A stretch of DNA of 64,000 nt, taken from contig UYJD01000014.1 in NCBI GenBank assembly GCA_900618795.1, positions 1 to 64,000 on the forward strand, given 5' to 3'. This DNA is from Cyanodermella asteris. Taxonomy: Eukaryota; Ascomycota; Lecanoromycetes; Ostropales; Stictidaceae. Of the stretch, positions 42,737-54,698 are shown piece after piece. The notes under the pieces were generated by a model. It was given only the letters and a program-made list of their open reading frames with translations. It searched no databases and was not told the origin of the DNA. The translations under genes were made by a program, and so were the position numbers. The stretch's first letter is position 1, and each line of letters opens with the position of its first letter.

Positions 42737-44793
42737 ATTGCGAGGTCTTTGATGGTTAGAGCTGGGAGAACCGATGCGTGGGCTCTCGTTAGGCCGGTTG
42801 AGCTGCTGGGGAAGATTGCCCACCCTGATACTATCGTGGAAGCAGCGAACGAGCAATTATGCTTTATACTGTCGTTCTTGCCATATTTCAGCTCTCGTGA
42901 ATGCATTTTCCATGCTCGAGATGTCCACAATATCGTCCTTGTCATACAACAAGTCAGGGAACCATCACGAACATTTGAATTCGCGAGTGTCGTCGGGAAA
43001 GGTTGTAACACTGCGACTTTCGTATCATTATACAGAGGGCCAATGCTGGTGTTGTAATACCTCTCGGGGCTCTGTCGCAGTCATCCACCTTGGAAGCAGC
43101 AGTACCATAACGATGCTGATCGGTAGTGCAAGATCCTGGCTTCCAGCAAAACTGTCTTTGTCATGCAGACTGGTCTTGAGCAAGGGCTTGCCGAGTAACT
43201 TCTGGTTGTGGTCCTTTTCAAAGCTACAGTCGCATAGATGGGTCAAACCCAGGGTGAGACGAGTCTTGTCACTCATATCGGTTCTTCGGTCTGTGCGGAC
43301 GGCTGTAACTCAAGCTGATGCCAAATCCAGTTTCTGGTTCTGAGGCACTCCGGGTTCACGAGGCCTCTGAGCTTGCAAGAGCATTGGAGTCGGCAGATAT
43401 GGCAAATCTCAGGCTGGTACATCGTAGGCCAAAGACATTTCTCTAGCCACTTGGGCTCGCAGAAGCGGCCGGTACGGGCCTTTTGCCTCAATGAGGCGAA
43501 TCGTTTCAGCATTGCATGATGAACTGGGGACACAGCATCACGGGAAGCTTGGAGAGGATGGCGGACTCGATCATGGGGTGCGTGTACCGATCCTGCATCC
43601 TCGGATCATGCACAAGATCGATAATCTTCAATTGTGACTGAAGAATGGTATGACCGTGTGAGATGAGTTCACGGGTGCCACCGGTCACGGTTGCGGAAGC
43701 TTGGAGAGACAGAAAACTTGAACAAGAGATCCGGATTCGTATAGATGCAGTCGAGATCTGAAGAACGCAGGGATAACATTGTCCTAGTTTGCCGTTGCTA
43801 GTAATCCGTGCCCAACGCGGACGATTTTAAAGGCACGGAAAGGAACAATTTTGCAGCACACTAATCGATTCGTAGCGTACAATTATCACCAAACCTCGAG
43901 AATTTTCAAATTCGATGCCGCGAGCACGTCTTGCCTCACTCGATTCGCCGTTCGTCGAGCAATGCTTCAAATCGTCGTTGTCGGATGTCCACGCAGGGTA
44001 GGAGGCGAGAAATTCCTTTCGGTAGAATTTCGTTCAATTGCAAAAATTGTCTTGATCAGGACAGTCAAAGACGTAACAGCGACACGCAGCGACACGGCGT
44101 CCTTGACACAAACACAAAGTCGTCATCAAGCAGAAGGACTTCTGCTGTCTTATTATATGATGCAGCAGCGTTCAACTCCAGTATGGTAGCCCTTCATGAC
44201 CAACATCTCTGGAATGCAGGACGATGAGAGAGACCAACCACGTTACGTCACATCGGCACTCGCTCCAGCATTCCGACGATTCACACCCGAACTCATCACT
44301 TTCACCAACGGTTCGGTCCGGAACAGTCTCCATCAAGATCTCCACCAGGGCCGTCGATCATCCCTCCGAGCGGCCCCGCCAACCTCGCCCGATAATGGCA
44401 TGAAAGTCAAGTGATCCAGATAAGCTCGAGCTGCCGCCCGAAACGAGCGCAGCAACTTTGTCCGAAAGATGCAATCCCGTTCTCCTCCGCCTTGTGGAGC
44501 ACATTCCTCAAGGACTAGCAATTCGGATGCTGAACAACGAGTAACGGATCTGCTTGCACCTCAGACCCTGACTCGTATTCCGAATGCCGAGTTTGTACCC
44601 CTGTCCCCTACTACATACTACAGAAACCTGGTCACGAAAACCCTAAATGCCAAAATGCCATAACCACAACGAAGCCCACTCCCCCCCTGGGCACATGCAT
44701 GTATACTTCTACTCGCTCTCGATAACCTACTTGCCTCACCCCCTCCCCCCTCCCCTCGTAGTCCATTTCACGCCCACTTGACGCTCACGCATC
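42737..44793. other. 2 kb with only coding fragments
   Basis: Minus-strand fragments at 43273-43690 have protein-like stretches (IIDLVHDPRMQDRYTHP; ICHICRLQCSCKLRG with four close Cys) but lie in different frames, and I found no splice pattern joining them. They may be exons of an unrecognised gene or a decayed gene. Near 44680-44760 the plus strand has very C-rich runs just upstream of a small gene. Confidence 0.35.
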
Positions 44794-45075
44794 ATGCCGT
44801 TCCTCCAATCCGTCTCTCGCGTCCTCCTCTCCATCCTCTCGTGCGGCGAACCGTACCGGGCGCTGGACGGCCAGTATCACGGGGTACCCACGCTGGTCGA
44901 CGACGGGAGCAACAACGGCGAGAAGGAGAAGCACGACGATGGAAACCTACCTCCGGCGAGGCGGCGGCGACAGCAAAGTTTGGCCGAGCAACCGCATCCG
45001 CCGAGGCATCATTCGTTGATTGTAATTCGACCGGTTCGGGAGCAGCGAGAATTTACGAGGCCAATTTGCACCTGA
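44794..45075 (+). CDS. Small hypothetical protein, 93 aa
   Basis: MPFLQSVSRVLLSILSCGEP begins about 35 bases after a strongly pyrimidine-rich promoter-like tract. The first 35 residues are amphipathic and could be a membrane-associated or targeting helix (RVLLSILSC). The rest is charged and Arg-rich (PPARRRRQQSLAEQP), ending FTRPICT. No family recognised; the good start context and composition favour a real gene, but an intron near the end is possible. Confidence 0.4.
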   Translation: MPFLQSVSRVLLSILSCGEPYRALDGQYHGVPTLVDDGSNNGEKEKHDDGNLPPARRRRQQSLAEQPHPPRHHSLIVIRPVREQREFTRPICT

Positions 45076-45453
45076 GAAACATTGATCAAGGCCAAAGACA
45101 TTGGCTAGCGACATGGGCGAATATCACTCATTACGACTCCGGATCATGCACGGCGGTGTCGAATAAATGAGAACAATTTGGAGGTAGGTAAATATTTACT
45201 AGTTTCCGGCACCACAGGTTATGCGGTAATCAAGGAAGACATTTGGCATGACGAACATAGTCCATGCATCGAGCTCTGCTGACCCAAAAGAACCCAGACA
45301 TTAAGACCTTCCGTCGTGAATGCATCCACATCGTGTATCATAGCGCATGCCACATAAAAGATCGTTTCCGGCGATTCTATTCGTCAAACGACACATCAAC
45401 TTGGACGGTCGCCACCCGCATCCAGCTGGGTCACCGACCGACTTGGTCGGTTC
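45076..45453. other. Short region between convergent genes
   Basis: About 380 bases; no frame or motif recognised. Expected to hold two 3' ends. Confidence 0.5.
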
Positions 45454-47871
45454 TCAACTTCGATAAGGAGGCTGTTCTTCTTGTGGATACTCATCTTCCG
45501 CGTCGACCCGCACCAATATCTCCTCCAGCAGTCCTTCCAGAAAGCTCTCGACGCCCCCACCCATTCCGACCGTGTATCGCTCGTCGATCTTTTGGATTTC
45601 GCTTAGGACGCCAGCACACTTGACGACCAAGTGTCTGATCTGTTCGTGCGCCTTCGCAATGTTTCTACTGTTCTCCTGCGCCGTGTGCTCGGGCGTCGCG
45701 CGGGAGTTGCGGGTGGCTTGGGCTACCGCATACGTTCGTCGCGTCAACGAGGCCTCCAATGCAGGTATCAGAACAGACCCCAAGGCGGTCGTAGCTGGGT
45801 CGTTAAGAGGTTGGGATTGGTGAGACGATGTCGTTGGGGTGCTGGAATGATCGGATGTTGATGAGGTGGAAGACGAGGCGTAGGAGGAGTTTGAGGCTGG
45901 TGGGTGCGCAGCAGGCGGTGCCATGAAGCCCAGTCCGGTTTGGGCTGGAGCCTCTAGAAGAGGCAGAGGCCGTTGAGCTGCAATCGGCTGTTGACGTGCT
46001 TGTAAAGGGTTAGGAGGCGGTTGTTGGGCACGATCTGCCGGTGCCATCTTCGGGGCGAGCTTTGACTGAAGTGGTCGTGAGGGTGACTGTTGCGTTGTGA
46101 GGATTGACGGGACCTGCTTTAACTTCCTCGGCGAGCTATCTTTCTTGCGAGCGCGAAAGGCCGGAATCTCTGGCAGAAGAATGGCATTAAACATTCTCCT
46201 GGTCGGACTCTGGGTACGAGCAGCCGGCGGTGGCGGTTGCGCGGGTTCTGGTTGCAAGACTGGTTGTGGCTGACGGAAAATTGGTGCAGGCGGAGGCATC
46301 TTCTGTGCAGTTAGAGGCGCTGATGGAGAAACGACAGATTCACTCGGAGGAGCCGCCCGTGTAGGTGTTGTCTCTTTGGCACCATGGTCTGTGCTTATTT
46401 GTAGGAATTTTAAGCTGTCAGCCAGGAATCCTTGCAGATCAGCATCTGGTGGCGATGCTTGATCGGCTTCTGTGATTGGACGAAGCTGCCGTGAAGGTGT
46501 ACTCATTGGATCCTTCGCTGGTGACTTCATTGGAGATTCTGGCAGTGGAACGTGCATAGCAAGGGCTGAGGGTGTGTTCTTGTTTGAGGATTTGACTGGA
46601 GACGGTGGCAAAGGCACATTGTTTGCGATGGTGTTCTCGGGAGAGATGTGCAGGTTATGTATCGACGGAGGAGGTAATGGCGCGTTTGAGAAGTTCAAGG
46701 GCGGGAGCAGGGGCGTACTCTTCTGTGGTGAACGGCTCCTGTTGCGAATGGCGGTGCGCTGCTGCTCCGGATCCTGAAGCAATCGAGGCTCAACCGCGGA
46801 CTGTGCTCTGACATGACCTTGTGCAGGACGCTGTTTGTCGTCTCTCCTATCGGGGCGTGTTCCCGCGCGAGCATTCTGGTCGGCGGCATTCATTGACCGC
46901 AGTCCACCGGCACGATTTGTAGCCTTGATTGTGCCAAAGTCCCAAGCATCTCCATCCTGATTTCTCGATGGTCTAGCATAGTCTCCGTCGTCCTCGGTAT
47001 CTGAGTCGTCTCTTTCCCTCTGTGCGTTCCATCTTTCGTACCGCTCGATGAGCTCCGTCAGGTATGTCATGTTCTTTGCGTGCTTAATGAAAGGATGCCG
47101 AAGCAGTTCTGTCGTGCCTGGTCTCTGATCTGGATCTTTGACGCAACACTTACTCACGAAGTCCTTGAAATTGTGGCTGAACTGATCTCCCTCAAGCTTG
47201 GGTGGAGGGTTTTCTGGAATCACGAATAGGACCTTCATGGGATGCAGATCTGAATAGGGCGGTTCACCCATTGCCAACTCGAACGCGGTTATACCCAAGC
47301 TCCAGATATCTGCCTTCGCATCGTAACCGTTCTGACCAATGACCTCGGGCGCCATCCAGAATGGAGTTCCGACAAAGGTATTCTTCTTAGACATGGTTGC
47401 TGTGATCTGCCCGCTGACACCAAAGTCAGCCAGCTTGATCTGACCATTGTGGGCTAATAGCACGTTTGCAGCCTTGATGTCGCGGTGTAGCTTGCCATCG
47501 GCATGTAGGTATTGTAGACCAAGCAGCATCTCGCGCATGATGATGGCGATGTATTCTTCCTTCATCGTCCCCGGTTTCAAGAGGCTGCCGCAGCTGCCGC
47601 CCGAACAGTACTCCATGATGATCCAGAGATCCGAGTCCTTGAGATACGATCCATAGTATCTCGTGACGTAGTTTGACTGCAGCTCAGCCAGAATGGCGAT
47701 TTCGCGGATTATGTCTTCGACCTCATCTTCCGCCTCTTCAACATCGATGACCTTAATTGCGACCGTCTCGCCAGTGCGCTTGTCCAGACCCTTGTAGACC
47801 TTGCCGAAGCTTCCGCCCCCGATGCAATTCTGCTTGGTGTAATATGTCTCCGGATCAATTGAATCGTCCAT
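45454..47871 (-). CDS. STE20-family germinal-centre kinase (GCK-III/Kic1/Sid1-like), 805 aa
   Basis: These kinases act in polarity (RAM/MOR) and septation (SIN) networks upstream of NDR kinases. The kinase domain is N-terminal, which is typical of GCKs rather than PAKs: GGGSFGKV at 18-25, Lys40 (VAIKVID), HRDIKAAN at 129-136, DFGVSG at 149-154 and GTPFWMAPEV at 168-177. An adjacent ERYERWNAQRERDDSDTEDD follows at about 280-300. Residues about 310-690 are Pro/Ser-rich and disordered, and the last 80 residues are helical (NIAKAHEQIRHLVVKCAGVL), a likely partner-binding domain. No intron is seen. Which of the fungal paralogs (Kic1/Nak1, Sid1, MST-1) it is needs a tree. Confidence 0.9.
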   Translation of the reverse strand: MDDSIDPETYYTKQNCIGGGSFGKVYKGLDKRTGETVAIKVIDVEEAEDEVEDIIREIAILAELQSNYVTRYYGSYLKDSDLWIIMEYCSGGSCGSLLKPGTMKEEYIAIIMREMLLGLQYLHADGKLHRDIKAANVLLAHNGQIKLADFGVSGQITATMSKKNTFVGTPFWMAPEVIGQNGYDAKADIWSLGITAFELAMGEPPYSDLHPMKVLFVIPENPPPKLEGDQFSHNFKDFVSKCCVKDPDQRPGTTELLRHPFIKHAKNMTYLTELIERYERWNAQRERDDSDTEDDGDYARPSRNQDGDAWDFGTIKATNRAGGLRSMNAADQNARAGTRPDRRDDKQRPAQGHVRAQSAVEPRLLQDPEQQRTAIRNRSRSPQKSTPLLPPLNFSNAPLPPPSIHNLHISPENTIANNVPLPPSPVKSSNKNTPSALAMHVPLPESPMKSPAKDPMSTPSRQLRPITEADQASPPDADLQGFLADSLKFLQISTDHGAKETTPTRAAPPSESVVSPSAPLTAQKMPPPAPIFRQPQPVLQPEPAQPPPPAARTQSPTRRMFNAILLPEIPAFRARKKDSSPRKLKQVPSILTTQQSPSRPLQSKLAPKMAPADRAQQPPPNPLQARQQPIAAQRPLPLLEAPAQTGLGFMAPPAAHPPASNSSYASSSTSSTSDHSSTPTTSSHQSQPLNDPATTALGSVLIPALEASLTRRTYAVAQATRNSRATPEHTAQENSRNIAKAHEQIRHLVVKCAGVLSEIQKIDERYTVGMGGGVESFLEGLLEEILVRVDAEDEYPQEEQPPYRS

Positions 47872-48702
47872 GTTGCCGAGATGAGACGAGACAGGTAGCT
47901 GGTGGGGCGTAACGGTCTTGCTCGAGGGCGTGGCCGAAGATTCGAATGGGGATAATGGTCGCGCCTGACGCAGTCAGTGCAGATAAACGGGGGTATGCAA
48001 TGGCGCTCGAAATCGTCAAGCAAAGAACAGAGCAGCAAAAGCTAAGGTGTCGGGCTCAATGTTTATTCATGAGCTCAATTGTCAAACACAAGGTAGACCC
48101 GCAGCGTGACGAGAGCAACCACGGTGAGCCTATCAATTGAGCGAGTGTGAGCCGCGGGACAGCGAAGTAGAAGCAAAAGGTGAAGCCAGGCGCAATCAAT
48201 GCTGGAGGCGCAAAGCGGCAGGAAATATGATCAATAGTAGGTAGATGAATAGGACGGAGAGTGTTGCCGTTGCAAGACGAAACGCAGGGCCGCATCGCCC
48301 GTCTCCGGCGCAACGACAACGTGGACTGGAGAACGCAACAGCAGCAGCAAGCGCATGGGTACCTGAGCAGCGACAGGGATCCTTCCTCGTGCCATGGCAA
48401 ACAATAAACACGGCCATATCTGCGCACTTGTGCGTGCGGCGGTCATTGGGGTTCGATGAACTGCCAGGTACAGCGCGTTTGCGCAATGTTTAGTTTCGTG
48501 CGAGGGGCAACGCTTTAATTGGATCGTGACTCCCGACATGCAAGCGCGCGTTTTCTACGGCGTTTCAGAAGACGCTCACTTCTATCTCTGAATTGACCTG
48601 TACGGTGCTTTTCATGACTCTACCCAAATTGTCTGCCACCCTGTCACGCAACGTCAACATGACGTCTCCGCGCATGTCGAATTCACCCCAGTCGACTTCA
48701 CC
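47872..48702. other. Promoter of the GCK gene and 3' end of the Stt4 gene
   Basis: About 830 bases between two minus-strand genes. Only accidental frames are seen. Confidence 0.5.
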
Positions 48703-51700
48703 CTAGTAAGGGATGCCGTTGGTCATCAGCTGGAACTGGTCGTAGCCCTTTGTCGAGTAGCTCATGTAGCTCTTTCTCACAAGCTCCTTCATGAACTCGG
48801 CCGCTTCACGCTCGTTCTTTTCCAGCACCATCCGCTGCCTGAAGTGTGCAATCGTGTCTGGCTTGAAGCATGGGAGGCCGCTGTCGGTCATCAGCATAAT
48901 CATGTGGCAAAGCTTTTCAGTGTAGGGCCGTGCAGCTAGGAAAGCCTTCACGCAGAGCTCTTCAAACCACTTGTAGCTCTGACTGCTGGTGCTGCCGCCC
49001 ATGACATGTACCATCTCCGAGGTCAATTTGAAAGGCGCACGTTCGAATCGCACTCCACCTGGCGCTATATCGAAACAGAAGCCAAAGTCGATGTGCAGAA
49101 TGTGGCCCGCATCGTCCACCATGATGTTGCCGTTGTGTCGATCCTTAAACTGCAGCAGATATGAAATCACTGAGTATGCTGCCATGCTCTTGACGAAGTT
49201 GCTGCGAGCCTCCTGGAAGCGCACTGAGTTTTCGCCTCCGTACTTTGACACGAAGTACTCGTAGAGTCCGTTGACAGCTTCACGACCGAGCATGTCTCGG
49301 GAGATCGAGTTGGGAAGAACGTCGATAACACCACATCCTGGAGCAGTAGCAGTGACGCGGTACGGATAGACGTATGCGTCAAGGCCGACATTGTTGAATA
49401 TGCCACGGAAAGCTGCGATCAGCTGGAGAGCGAGCACATCCTGTCGGCAGTCGTCGCCAACCTTGAAAATTGCTGATTGCCAGACCTCGTAGGTATTCTT
49501 GCGCCCAACAAGGCCCTTGTTCTCGTCGCTTTTCTCGTTGATGGACTCGATGAACTCTTCTTCGTCGTCTGCATCGCCTCTTTCCTTGCGAATCTTGAAA
49601 GTTGCCATGTACGGTGCTTTTGCATGACTTTGCAGAGGCTTGCCCGATTTGCGGTCAATATCGACAACGACTCCGTCAGGATTACTTGGGAGGTAGACGC
49701 CAACTTCGACCTTGATCTTGCGCAGTTCTTCCTCAATCTTGGCCTTCTTTTCCGATTTCTCCTTGTGGATGAATGGTTTCAGCTTGCCAGAAATATCGGT
49801 GACTTCGTCGAAGAAGGAGAACTCTTTCTCGTAAAAGTCCTTGTCCGCCCCGGAGAAACTCGAAGTCATCTTCTCGGTCACAATGTCAAGCGTGGGCTTA
49901 AGCGGATCTTCGATGGTGGCATTGTCGTCTTTGTAGGCATTTGCCTTCATGTTCCAGATGATTTGATGGGCAAAGAGCTGGGAGAACTTGGCTGTCTCGA
50001 GAATGTAACGCTGGACATAGCCTAGCATATCATAGCGCAGCGCCTGTACGATTTGCGGAACATAGAAGAACACAACATCTGTTGAGTGACTTTCCACGGC
50101 ACGCATTGCGTATTGGATCGTGAATGGGTTGCCGCGGAATGTTGGCGAAAAGAACATGACGGCGGATATTGGGTTGACGGGAGCCCAGTAGAGAAGATAC
50201 TGTAATCATCAGCGTGGCCCATATCGATTCGCACAATAGGTCGAAGGCTCACCTTCAGCTGACTGCCGACGTCCTGGGGTAGACCATTCTCATATAACAT
50301 TTGCAGGGCCTCAGGCTCGTCAAGAGCATCGACTGGGTGTCTCAATATATACGTTCGCACCTCACTGAGTAGGGCGGGTTGTTGGAAGCGAGCACACAGC
50401 TGGATCGCTAAACCAGGACTGTGTTCCCAAGCAACCTTGATCAGTGCCGACGACATGGTCTGCTTGCTCTTAGTGAATGCTCTGAGTAGCTTGTGCTTCT
50501 TGGGGAACTCATTCGCGACTGGTCTTACCGTCGGTTTTCTGTTTGGAAGATAATTTTGTTTCTGGTCGTGACCAAGCGGAGAGAGCCAGACCTGAAGCCT
50601 GATAATCTCGTTCTCCAAAAGCATGGTCAAGAGATGCTCCTTCTCAGGTAGTGAGCCAAGCCACGGATCGCGCTCTCTCGCTATGTGTGCCGTCAAGCCC
50701 AACACAACTGCGACGTCGCTCATGAGCTGACATTCAGCTTTAGTCTGTATGCGGTTCCCGCCGAAAGTCCACCTCGTGAATGTTAGCAAGCTACGAATGT
50801 CTTTACATGGCCTGACTTACCGAGGAGCGTGACTGAACCAGCTAAGACCTGCGTCAAGAATGGTATCTTTGAATCGCCATTGAGCTGGGGTCTCCATGTC
50901 ATCGCTTGACCGTAGCATATTGAGTGCGAGCAGCACAACCGAGAAATGAAATTCGCGTGTTAGTGGATGTGCAGGCGCCGAGCGGAGACCATGTAAAGTA
51001 GTGATCATCAGCCGTCGGAAAGCCCTCCTAAGGTCCAAGCTGCCGAATCTAACAGCATTGAAATGACTGGACAGGAATTGCAGTATGCGGTTATGAGGAG
51101 CAATGATGTTGCGCTCCTTGTGCTGCAATCGCTGCAGCGCCTCTCTGTCCGAAGGTGCAAATTCTTCTTTGATGTAGAATGGATCCAAGAACGGGTTGCG
51201 GTCATCAAATATATTTATCCTTCGGTGTACTGTGTCTTCCCAATGGCGCATCACCTCAAGGACGATTCTCGACTCGAGACGAGGATTTTCGTTGATCACT
51301 CCAAGCCAAAGAGCCACACCAAGCTGGATCGATTGCTTTGTGAACTGGCGGAATGGGATCTCGACAAGGTGAGAGATCAAAGCAGACTGGTCATGTTTGC
51401 ACCTGGACAACAGCGCGGCTGCGCGTCTCAAGATGTCACGTATCTCATTGCCGGCGACAAATTTGTGCTCGGCAAGACGTCGCTCGAGGACAGCAAGTAC
51501 GGCACCCGCATCTTCCATGTCTTCATCCGGGGTCTCAGCTTGGCCTTTGCTCACCTTCTTGTCAGCGTGGAGCAAACGAAACCATTCCTCGTCATAATCA
51601 GGCAACACATCGGCAAATTTGTATTCTTGACGAGTGGTGTACTGTGCAATAAAGTCCGAGGCAGTGTTAGCTGCGAGGTCACCCTGTCGCTCGATAGCTC

Positions 51701-54698
51701 GCAATCGATAGTCTGATGCCGGCACTATTGCACCCATCTCCATGGCAAAGCTCCGGCCTAAAACAACATGTCCGTAAGCGCCCTCGTCATCGAATTCGGC
51801 AAGGTAAGTCTGCAATAGACCTTTCACATCAAGCGGAGCCACGTTGATGATTTTAGAAACCCGCATCCGAGCCCGGCGATGCAGTGCATTGAGAGTCGCG
51901 CGTCGGTATTCGAAATTATCGGGAAGTTGTAGCGTAATATGGCCTCGTGCAGATGTATAAGTTGACTGCCACTCATACTCATCGAACTCAGCTTCGAGAC
52001 AGGCAGTCCACATCAAGCTCAAGCATTCCAGCAATGCAAATAGCGCACTCTTTTGACAAAGTGCTGCTGGCATGCGATCGACGATCTTATCGGCGAATGT
52101 CGCAGCCACTTGCTGACAGAGAGGGATACGATGGCAGCAATTGACGAAGACTTTGGCAAGCTGTTTTGCAACTTGAGGTGCTGCGCTTGCCACACGGTTC
52201 TTGTCCGAGATCACGGTCAGATAGAGATCGACGACCTTATCGGCGATACCCCTCATGGTTTCGAGGCCACCGCCTTGTGTGACTGTCGGATCGATGAAGT
52301 ATTGTAGCACTGCTACGCAATCACCGGCTTGTGCGCGAAGAGTTTCGACCATGTATGCTGCATGGAAGAAGATGACCTGTGGATAGGACAGTTTCTTGAT
52401 GTCAGCCTCTTTGTGTGGGAGGCGAAGGATCAGGTCGGCCTTCATTTGCGCATGTCTGGGACCACTCATACCCCGACGAAGGACTGTATTGAGCTCGATG
52501 TCGCTTTCCGTTTTGTCGATCCTATTCTCAGCAACAAGTGGCATTGAGTACAACGCTAGAGTTTGCAGAACCTCGCTATGCTGGTGAAAGGACTTCGTCC
52601 CAGACCATGTCCCATGCACTACCAAATTGAACCAAGCTTCGCGTTGTAAAACAGCAATCTCACCTTCGTCAAGCTGAGAGCCTTGCTGTGCGTACTTTGC
52701 GGCAAGGATTGAAAGAGGCTCGAGCAAATCTCCGATCTCTTGGGCTGCAAGATCCACATCAGCCTGGTGATCGTTCTCGCTCTCATGTATGTCACCTTTG
52801 CGTACAATTGTCTGCATCAAGCTCACAGAATAGACTTGAAATAGGGGTGAGTCACGGCTGATCTGTCTTGCAAGAGTGTTCCGTCCTGCCAGGATGGCTT
52901 GACGTTGTAGATCATTATTTCCGACAATTGCCAGATGGTTGATTCTGTCGTAGCCTTTGAGTAGTTGCATCAGCTCGGTCTCTCCACCTTGTGAAGCGAG
53001 TGTTGCAGCGTGAGTTATAATCTCCGCGTCGACCGCACTGCTGATTCTGGTAATCTTCTGGAGGAGTATGGACAAAGCCAGCGGTACAGCATTCTTGTTA
53101 GTCTTGCAAGACGATGCAACGATGACTATTGTACGAATGATGTTAAGTTGTGCCAGCTGTACCTGCTCTTCGCCCGCAGCATAATTCAGCGACAATGTGC
53201 TCTCTCCAGGAGACTGGCGTAGAGCTGAAATTCTGGCCGCAGCAAGATTGCCATTTGCCTTTTCGGCGTTGGGATCTCTGCTCAACATGTTCCCAAGCGA
53301 ATGCAGGCCGTTTATGACGGCATCCGAGGACAGCTCTTGCAGGATAATGCTGAGACTCTCGGCTGCAATTACCATGCTTGGGCTTTCTATGCCGCTTTGA
53401 ACGATGAATCGAGGCAGAGCCTTCGAGAGATCCTGTGCTATCCTCATCGACGTCTTGGCCATCACGGCAAGCGTTTTGAGTACAACGCCAGCTAGATGAT
53501 CTTCGCTCATCTGTGATTGATCCGGAAGGGTATCGCGCAACCAGCCGAGCATCAAGTCGGGCTCGGCAACCTCGTCATTGACCAACAGACAGCAGAGATA
53601 TATTATCAATGCACGAGCTTTTACGGAATTGTTCAGACGGTGATCTTCAGGAGAGCCCAGCTCCAGGTAATCTGAACCATCCTCGATTATCTGCATGGTT
53701 TCCGTTGCTACGGCGGCAAGGATTTCGGTCAATGACAGCGACGATCCAGAGCTGTGGAGCGGCCTTGGTGTGCCTTTTCTTGAGACCAGGATGTCAAGGA
53801 TGTCACGTTTCTGAAGCTCTGCAACGGTAGCAACTTGCATGGAGCTGCAAGACAACAGCAGGCGCATAAACGACTGTTGCAAGAGAGTCCCACTCGGCGG
53901 TCTCTCAGCCTGGTCATACCGATGGATATACAGCTTCTTGTCCTTGAGAGCTTTGTTGGGTACAGGGGAGGATCTGATGGCTGAGAATGCCCCAGAGACG
54001 GCTGTGAGAAAGTCCCCAGAGAACATTGCTCGCAGCTTTCGCACAACTTCGAACTGCTCGGCAGAGCTCAAGAATTGACAATAAAGAGCCGCAGCTTCCA
54101 GAAATCCCAGTAAAGACACGACGAACACGCTCAGATCACTAGAGCCCCGCAAAGACGCTGTACTATCGCCGAGCGAGCCAGATAACGGGACCTTGCCTGC
54201 AATGGCTGAGGCTCGTTCGAGATATTGCCGGATCATTCCATAAGCTGCATCGTGAAGCGAGTTGAACTTGATGCCGACAGCCATAATCGCGCTGACGATT
54301 CCGAAGTTCATCGCTTCCCAAGGAGATGGCTCGATATCTGTCAGGAAGTGCGAAGATGCAAACAGTTGCTCATGAGCTTCAAGCAGATACGGTTGCATTT
54401 GACGCAGGAAACGCTCGGCTTCCTCAATCGTACCTATGCGAGGAGCGGCCTTGCACAAGGCTAGGAGAACGTGTAGCTCTTCGACTGTCATGGGAGCCCT
54501 GGCGAGGGATTCGCGATTTGTGCCTCTTTTCGGACCATCCGGTCCAAAGAGGTCATTGTTGCCATTGGTATCTGGTGAAGCCTGCGATGAGGGGAACGCA
54601 CTGTAGAGGTGATTGAAACCGGGAGCTTTGGTCTGTGTCGACTGAGTCTTTGCAGCCAGAGCTGCTAGTTTTTCCAGAGCCTGTGCCCTGAGACTCAT
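48703..54698 (-). CDS. STT4: Phosphatidylinositol 4-kinase alpha (Stt4), 1964 aa
   Basis: Stt4 makes PI4P at the plasma membrane and is essential in yeast. Three exons join in frame: 50821-54698, 50253-50772 and 48703-50199, with 48- and 53-nt introns. I take the ATG at 54698 (MSLRAQALEKLAALAAK), which matches the family start; 42 further upstream codons look like leader. A very long helical N-terminal solenoid leads to the PIK helical (lipid kinase unique) domain around the exon 2 region (SALIKVAWEHSPGLAIQL, LLSEVRTYILRHPVDAL). The catalytic domain has FKVGDDCRQDVLALQL, the catalytic loop DRHNGNIMVDD and the activation loop start HIDFGFCFDIAPGG. It ends FQLMTNGIPY, the conserved C-terminus. 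Size matches fungal orthologs of about 1900-2000 aa. Confidence 0.94.
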
